DNA of 64,000 nt from Burkholderia sp. Bp9143 (lineage in GTDB: Bacteria; Pseudomonadota; Gammaproteobacteria; Burkholderiales; Burkholderiaceae): contig NZ_QTPO01000024.1 of assembly GCF_003853645.1 (NCBI RefSeq), forward strand, positions 1 to 64,000, given 5' to 3'. Positions 60,661-64,000 of this stretch are shown piece by piece. The notes beneath the pieces are model-generated. The model did not search any database and was not told where the DNA came from. It saw nothing but the letters and a program-made list of their open reading frames with translations. The position numbers and the translations under genes are program-made. Position 1 is the stretch's first letter. Each line of letters starts with the position of its first letter.

Positions 60661-61539
60661 ATGACCGTTGCCCGCCCGTTGTTGTCACCCGGTACCCGCC
60701 GGTTCGTGTCCGGCCTGTCGGCCTTCGCCGCGCTGGCGGCGGCCGGTGCCCGCGACGCGTCGGCGCAGACGCCTTCGCCGCTCGGCGAATGGCAATACTC
60801 GGCGGGCGTCCCGCTGCAGAAGCTGTTCAGTCCGACCGTCCCCACGTGGCAGGTCAGCGTCGGCGCCGCGATGACACTGCAGCCGCGCTACGCGGGCTCC
60901 GATCGCTATCGCGTGATGGGCGGCCCGAACTTCGACGTGCGCTATCGCGACCTGTTCTTCCTGTCGACGGGCGAGGGGCTCGGCGCGAACGTGCTGCGCG
61001 GGCCCAACTGGCGCGTGAGCCTGTCGGTCGGCTATGACCTCGGACGCCGCTCGGCCGACGACCTCGACCACCTGAACGGGCTCGACAACATCAACGCGGC
61101 GCCGGTGATGAAGCTCGCGGCCGACTACGTGATCTCGAAGGATTTCCCGCTCGTGCTGCGCGCGGATGTCCGGCGCAGCATCGGCGGCTCGAACGGCTGG
61201 GTCGGCGATTTCTCCGCGTACATGCCGATGCCGGGCAGCAACGAAAACTTCTTCTGGTTCGCCGGGCCGACCGTGTCGTTCGCCGATTCGCGCTACATGA
61301 ACAGCTGGTTCGGCGTGAACCCGGGCGCGTCCGCGCGTTCGGGGCTGCCCGCCTATTCGTCGGGCGCGGGGATGAAGTCGTTCGGCGCCGGCGTGACGAT
61401 GGTCTGGTTCGTCAACAAGCACTGGTTCGTGACGATGGACGGCGCGATCGAACAGCTCGTCGGCCGCGCACGGCGCAGCCCGATCACGCAGCAGTCGACG
61501 AACGGCGTGTTCGACATGTCGGTGAATTACCAGTTCTGA
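60661..61539 (+). CDS. MipA/OmpV-family outer-membrane protein
   Basis: 292 residues. Signal peptide ending ARDASAQ, then a beta-barrel with WQVSVGAAMTLQPRYAGSDRYRV, the MipA family start, FFLSTGEGLGANVLRGPNWRVSLSVGYDLGRRSADD, and a C-terminal FDMSVNYQF with the terminal Phe for outer-membrane insertion. MipA scaffolds murein synthases in some species; others are porin-like. GGAGA precedes the ATG at 60661. Confidence 0.9.
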   Translation: MTVARPLLSPGTRRFVSGLSAFAALAAAGARDASAQTPSPLGEWQYSAGVPLQKLFSPTVPTWQVSVGAAMTLQPRYAGSDRYRVMGGPNFDVRYRDLFFLSTGEGLGANVLRGPNWRVSLSVGYDLGRRSADDLDHLNGLDNINAAPVMKLAADYVISKDFPLVLRADVRRSIGGSNGWVGDFSAYMPMPGSNENFFWFAGPTVSFADSRYMNSWFGVNPGASARSGLPAYSSGAGMKSFGAGVTMVWFVNKHWFVTMDGAIEQLVGRARRSPITQQSTNGVFDMSVNYQF

Positions 61540-61618
61540 CCGGATCGGCGCCGTTGGGGCGGCCACGGGGTGGGGCGTGGCATGCGGCATGTTTCGTCAC
61601 ATTTGATATGATTCCGAC

Positions 61619-61634
61619 CTGTACAAACGTACAG
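61619..61634 (+). promoter_or_regulatory. LexA-type SOS box
   Basis: CTGT-N8-ACAG (CTGTACAAACGTACAG) matches the LexA consensus used in beta- and gamma-proteobacteria with a symmetric inner GTAC-like core. It ends 12 bp before the GTG start of the nuclease gene. Confidence 0.75.
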
Positions 61635-61646
61635 TGATCGATCCCC

Positions 61647-63341
61647 GTGACGCCTGCATTGCCGACGCCCCCGGCGTTTTACTACCTGACCAATTTCGAA
61701 CGCGCGCTGGCCTGGCTCGGCGAGCGTTACGACGACCTGCTCGACGCGGGCGAACACGCGTTTCTCGCGCATTTCGCGCAACTGCCGAAAGTGTCGCGTG
61801 CATTGCTCGTGCGGATGCTGATGCGCAGCGGCTCCGACTTCCGCGCGAGCAAGCTCGTGTACGACGAAATCGGCTGCACGCTCGACGCGGCCGCGCCGCT
61901 CGTCGCACTCGGCTGGGTCGATCCGGCACCCGCGCTCACGCTCGACGCGCTGTTCGCGCTGTCGACCAAGGCCGACCTGCTGAAGGTGTTCCCGTCGCTC
62001 GCCGCGCATGCGGGCGAGCGCAAGCCCGACTGGCTAGAACGGCTGCGTCCCGCGCACGACGTGGCGCAACCGCTCGACGCGTGGTGCGCGCAGGCCGGCG
62101 ATCGCGTGCTGCGCGTGACGGTCGGCGCGCTGTGCGACCGGCTGCGGCTGATGTTCTTTGGCAATCTTCATCAGGACTGGAGCGAATTCGTGCTCGCCGA
62201 TCTCGGCGTGTTCCAGTACGAAAGCGTGCCGATCGCGCCGTCGTCGCGCGCGTTCCAGCAGCGCGACGACGTCGATACGTATCTCGCGCTGCAGACCTGC
62301 CGCGAAGCACTCGACGCATGGCCCGACGACCAGCCGTTCGACGACCTGCTGCAGGCGATCGACGCGGTCGGCTGCGCGCAGCCGTGGCTCGCGACGCGCC
62401 GCGCGAAGCTGCTGTTCACGCTCGGGCAGATCTGCGAGCGCCGCGCCGACTGGACCGCCGCGCTGGACGCGTATGCGCGCAGCGCGTGGCCGGGCAGCCG
62501 GCACCGGCGCATTCGCGTGCTCGAACGCTGCGGACGCGACGACGCTGCGCTCGCGCTGGCGCTCGATGCGCGCGGCGGCTTCGAAAGCGACGAGGAGCGC
62601 CAGCGCGTCGAGCGGATGCTGCCGCGCTTGCAGCGCTGTCTCGGGCAGCGGGTCGAACGCGCGGGCAGCGCGCCCGACGTGCCGCGCGAAACGCTCGTGC
62701 TGGTGCGCCCCGAAGCGTTCGTCAGCGTCGAATACGCGGTGCGCGACCATCTTGCACAGCCCGACTCGCCGGTTCACTACGTCGAGAACACGCTGATCAA
62801 TTCGCTGTTCGGGCTGCTGTGCTGGGAGCCTGTGTTCGCGGCCGTGCCCGGCGCGTTCTTTCACCCGTTCCAGCGCGGCCCGGCCGACCTGCACGCGCCC
62901 GATTTCGCGGTGCGCCGCGCGGACGCGTTCGCCGCCTGCTTCGCGCAGCTCGACTCGGGCGCCTACCGCGACACGATCCGCCGGCACTACGCAGCGAAGA
63001 TGGGGCTGCAGTCGCCGTTCGTGTTCTGGGGCGTGCTGACCGACGAACTGCTCGACGAGGCGCTGGCTTGCCTGCCGCCCGAGCACCTGCGGTTGTGGTT
63101 CACGCGCCTGCTCGCGGATATCCGCGGCAACCGCTCGGGGCTGCCCGATCTCGTCCGTTTCTGGCCCGGCGAGCGGCGCTATGAACTGATCGAGGTGAAG
63201 GGCCCCGGCGACCGGCTGCAGGACAACCAGACGCGCTGGCTCGCGTACTGCATCGCGCACGGCATTCCGGTGCGTGTCGTCGATGTCGAATGGGCCGGTG
63301 ACGGTGTCGAGCAGGCCGAAGCGGCGGGGCTGTCCGCATGA
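61647..63341 (+). CDS. FAN1-like VRR-NUC domain nuclease
   Basis: 564 residues. The C-terminus is a VRR-NUC (PD-(D/E)XK) domain: GNRSGLPDLVRFWP with Asp501, and LIEVKGPGDRLQDNQTRWL with Glu516 and Lys518, the FAN1 catalytic pattern. Upstream lies the helical TPR-like and SAP-like region (FYYLTNFERALAWL to the DDAALALALDARGG repeats), as in bacterial FAN1 proteins that process interstrand crosslinks and flaps. GTG start at 61647 fits the family N-terminus. An ATGA overlap couples it to a helicase gene, and a LexA-type box lies upstream. Confidence 0.93.
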   Translation: MTPALPTPPAFYYLTNFERALAWLGERYDDLLDAGEHAFLAHFAQLPKVSRALLVRMLMRSGSDFRASKLVYDEIGCTLDAAAPLVALGWVDPAPALTLDALFALSTKADLLKVFPSLAAHAGERKPDWLERLRPAHDVAQPLDAWCAQAGDRVLRVTVGALCDRLRLMFFGNLHQDWSEFVLADLGVFQYESVPIAPSSRAFQQRDDVDTYLALQTCREALDAWPDDQPFDDLLQAIDAVGCAQPWLATRRAKLLFTLGQICERRADWTAALDAYARSAWPGSRHRRIRVLERCGRDDAALALALDARGGFESDEERQRVERMLPRLQRCLGQRVERAGSAPDVPRETLVLVRPEAFVSVEYAVRDHLAQPDSPVHYVENTLINSLFGLLCWEPVFAAVPGAFFHPFQRGPADLHAPDFAVRRADAFAACFAQLDSGAYRDTIRRHYAAKMGLQSPFVFWGVLTDELLDEALACLPPEHLRLWFTRLLADIRGNRSGLPDLVRFWPGERRYELIEVKGPGDRLQDNQTRWLAYCIAHGIPVRVVDVEWAGDGVEQAEAAGLSA

Positions 63342-64000
63342 GCTATGTCGTCGCGGTGCGGGCGATGTGCGAGTTCACCGCGCGACGCGGCGATCTCGAC
63401 CTGCGCTTCACGCCCGCGCCGACCGCGCTCGAAGGCATCGCCGGTCACGGCGCCGTCACGTCGAAGCGCGGTGCGCGCTACGAAACCGAGATCGCGCTGA
63501 GCGGCACGTGGGGCACGCTCACCGTGCGCGGGCGCGCGGATGGCTACGATCCGGTCGCGAACCGGCTCGAGGAGATCAAGACCTACCGCGGCAGCCTCGA
63601 CGCGATGCCGGCCAATCATCGCGCGCTGCACTGGGCGCAGGCGAAGGTCTATGCGCACCTGATGTGCGACGCACGCGGCCTCGCGGAAATCGACGTCGCG
63701 CTCGTGTATTTCGACATCGTGTCGGAGCGCGAGACCGTGCTGACGGAAACGCTGAGCGCAAGCGTGCTCGCCGCGTTCTTCGCCGAGCAGTGCGCGTGCT
63801 TCGTCGGCTGGGCCGAGCGCGAAACCGCGCACCGCGCGGCGCGCGATGCGGCGCTGCGTGCGCTGACGTTTCCGCACGGCGAGTTCCGCAGCGGTCAACG
63901 CGAGCTGGCCGTGTCCGTCTATCGGGCGGCGCGCGACGAACGCTGCCTGATGGCGCAGGCGCCGACCGGCATCGGCAAGACGCTCGGCACGGTGTTCCCG
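63338..64000 (+). CDS. PD-(D/E)XK-linked ATP-dependent DNA helicase (DinG/XPD-like), cut by window edge
   Basis: 221 codons to the window end. The N-terminus has a Cas4/RecB-like nuclease pattern: VRGRADGYDP (Asp68), LEEIKTY (Glu79, Lys81) and a QAKVYAHL helix. Then GQRELAVSVYRAARDERCLMAQAPTGIGKT gives the Q-motif and Walker A (Lys214) of an SF2 DEAD_2/DinG-type helicase. Later motifs are beyond the edge. It starts inside the FAN1-like gene (ATG 63338), so both are translated together, pointing to a joint role in repair of crosslinks or replication intermediates. Confidence 0.9.
   Translation, partial: MSYVVAVRAMCEFTARRGDLDLRFTPAPTALEGIAGHGAVTSKRGARYETEIALSGTWGTLTVRGRADGYDPVANRLEEIKTYRGSLDAMPANHRALHWAQAKVYAHLMCDARGLAEIDVALVYFDIVSERETVLTETLSASVLAAFFAEQCACFVGWAERETAHRAARDAALRALTFPHGEFRSGQRELAVSVYRAARDERCLMAQAPTGIGKTLGTVFP

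Overview
The window is a very GC-rich, densely coded stretch with strong GC3 bias and many GTG starts. The gene content (OmpC-like porin of the Burkholderia type, two DUF4148 proteins, DUF3562, many LysR/GntR/AraC regulators, methylmalonate-semialdehyde dehydrogenase, hydroxyproline catabolism) points to a Burkholderia, most likely the cepacia complex and a secondary, accessory-type replicon. The species is inference; no rRNA, tRNA, CRISPR array or replication origin was seen.

Layout. 0-9.4 kb: the 5' end of an IS200/IS605-type tnpB abuts mmsA, followed by a secreted repeat protein, a LysR/AEC-transporter pair, a divergent AraC/cytochrome P450 pair, a small-protein gene, a membrane gene split by an amber codon, and a LuxR regulator. 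9.4-12.3 kb: an APC permease and P1-family (DmpA/BapA-like) peptidase operon, whose divergent promoter region is filled by a 285-bp MITE-like element with about 30-bp terminal inverted repeats, two nested hairpins and an internal terminator. 12.4-20 kb: FUSC exporter with divergent LysR, porin, VOC protein, codA. 20.1-21.2 kb: a junction where a DUF849/BKACE gene remnant abuts a Tae4-type T6SS amidase effector that has lost its native start, followed by its Tai4-type immunity gene. 21.3-30 kb: methyltransferase, di-haem peroxidase, AcpA-like phosphatase, EamA transporter, and an Lrp regulator divergent from an aromatic amino acid permease/tyrB pair.

30-61.5 kb has the look of a low-oxygen and stress region. 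It holds an FNR-type [4Fe-4S] regulator co-transcribed with a receiver-only response regulator. Three FNR-like boxes lie upstream of a small-protein operon (DUF1488, unknown, RaiA-like) and of two universal stress protein genes, each at the same distance from a -10-like hexamer. Around them are a DedA-rhodanese fusion, a cupin, a chemoreceptor, a sigma-54 activator, a hybrid histidine kinase, DUF4142, PRC-barrel and CBS proteins and several very small proteins. Embedded at 33.1-37.4 kb is a module for trans-3-hydroxy-L-proline use: a pyrroline-2-carboxylate reductase homologue, a GntR regulator with candidate operators, an ABC binding protein and a proline-racemase-family enzyme with the Cys/Thr pair of the dehydratase. 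A class A penicillin-binding protein, a PilZ protein and a CHASE-PAS histidine kinase/NarL regulator pair follow.

61.6-64 kb: a LexA-type box directly precedes a FAN1-like VRR-NUC nuclease gene that overlaps by ATGA a PD-(D/E)XK plus helicase protein running off the window, which suggests an SOS-inducible repair operon.
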